NCBI GenBank assembly: GCA_013817115.1 | Contig: JACDDG010000145.1 | Location: 1-6,420, forward strand | Direction: 5' to 3' | DNA from: Parachlamydiaceae bacterium | GTDB lineage: Bacteria > Chlamydiota > Chlamydiia > Chlamydiales > Parachlamydiaceae | Length of the DNA: 6,420 nt | In this document: piece by piece, positions 6,314 to 6,420 of the stretch | Position numbering within the stretch: position 1 is the stretch's first letter | How the letters are laid out: every line of letters begins with the position of its first letter | The notes under the pieces: model-generated | Databases searched by the model: none | Told to the model about the DNA's origin: nothing | The model's input: only the letters and a program-made list of their open reading frames with translations | Made by a program: the position numbers and the translations under genes

Positions 6314-6395
6314 AGCTAGATATTAGCGACCGCTGAGCGTAGCGACTGTAGCAAGTCCTTCGTAGCCTCCGACAAGTCAAGCCAAGGAGCTAGAT
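6314..6395. repeat. Structured intergenic segment bounded by agctagat direct repeats
   Basis: The 8-nt direct repeat agctagat occurs at 6314-6321 and 6388-6395. The enclosed 66 nt are visibly richer in G and C than their surroundings. They contain agcgac twice (6325 and 6341) and cgct-g-agcg symmetry at 6331-6339. It lies directly beside the 23-nt repeat at 6398-6420. It probably belongs to a dispersed, non-coding repeat element whose extent is hidden by the window edge. Confidence 0.4.
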
Positions 6396-6397
6396 TT

Positions 6398-6420
6398 TAT
6401 ACCGAAGTGCGTCCAAATGT
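6398..6420 (-). repeat. Right copy of the 23-nt inverted repeat
   Basis: This is the exact reverse complement of 80-102. It reaches the last base of the window, so the real repeat may be longer. The two copies bracket the entire gene content of the window. Confidence 0.8.

Overview
The window most likely comes from a moderately AT-rich, double-membraned, amoeba-associated bacterium. A chlamydia-like organism (Parachlamydiales) is my best guess from the style of the RecO, Maf and PabAB proteins, the short 5' leaders and the host-interaction-style collagen-like protein. This placement is inference, because nothing in the window (no 16S rRNA, no chlamydial marker gene) fixes the taxonomy.

Left part (1-1611): a terminator-like hairpin opens the window. 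About 510 bp without a recognisable gene follow, then a gene for a secreted collagen-like protein. That protein has a signal peptide, a short segment with four evenly spaced cysteines, 26 Gly-X-Y triplets and a C-terminal domain resembling the tail of the Bacillus exosporium protein BclB. A TTGACA box lies upstream, and a perfect 14-bp stem with a T8 tract ends the unit.

Middle (1612-2500): a short, probably decayed reading frame beginning with a signal-peptide-like MKKFLFI, then a tRNA-Leu(GAG) gene with a good promoter. Next comes a ~144-bp inverted-repeat element in the gap between the convergent tRNA and recO units.

Right part (2501-6245): a tightly packed leftward operon, transcribed as small hypothetical gene -> maf -> pabA -> pabB -> recO. 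pabA and pabB encode the glutaminase and synthase subunits of 4-amino-4-deoxychorismate synthase, the first step from chorismate to p-aminobenzoate and folate. maf (nucleotide pyrophosphatase) and recO (recombination mediator) are unrelated housekeeping genes coupled to them. Overlaps of 22 and 8 nt and a gap of 9 nt suggest translational coupling.

Both ends of the window carry the same 23-nt sequence in opposite orientation, and the right copy adjoins a structured, comparatively GC-rich intergenic stretch. These look like copies of a dispersed intergenic repeat. I found no CRISPR array, intact transposase, phage gene or defence system. The most notable item is the collagen/BclB-type secreted protein.
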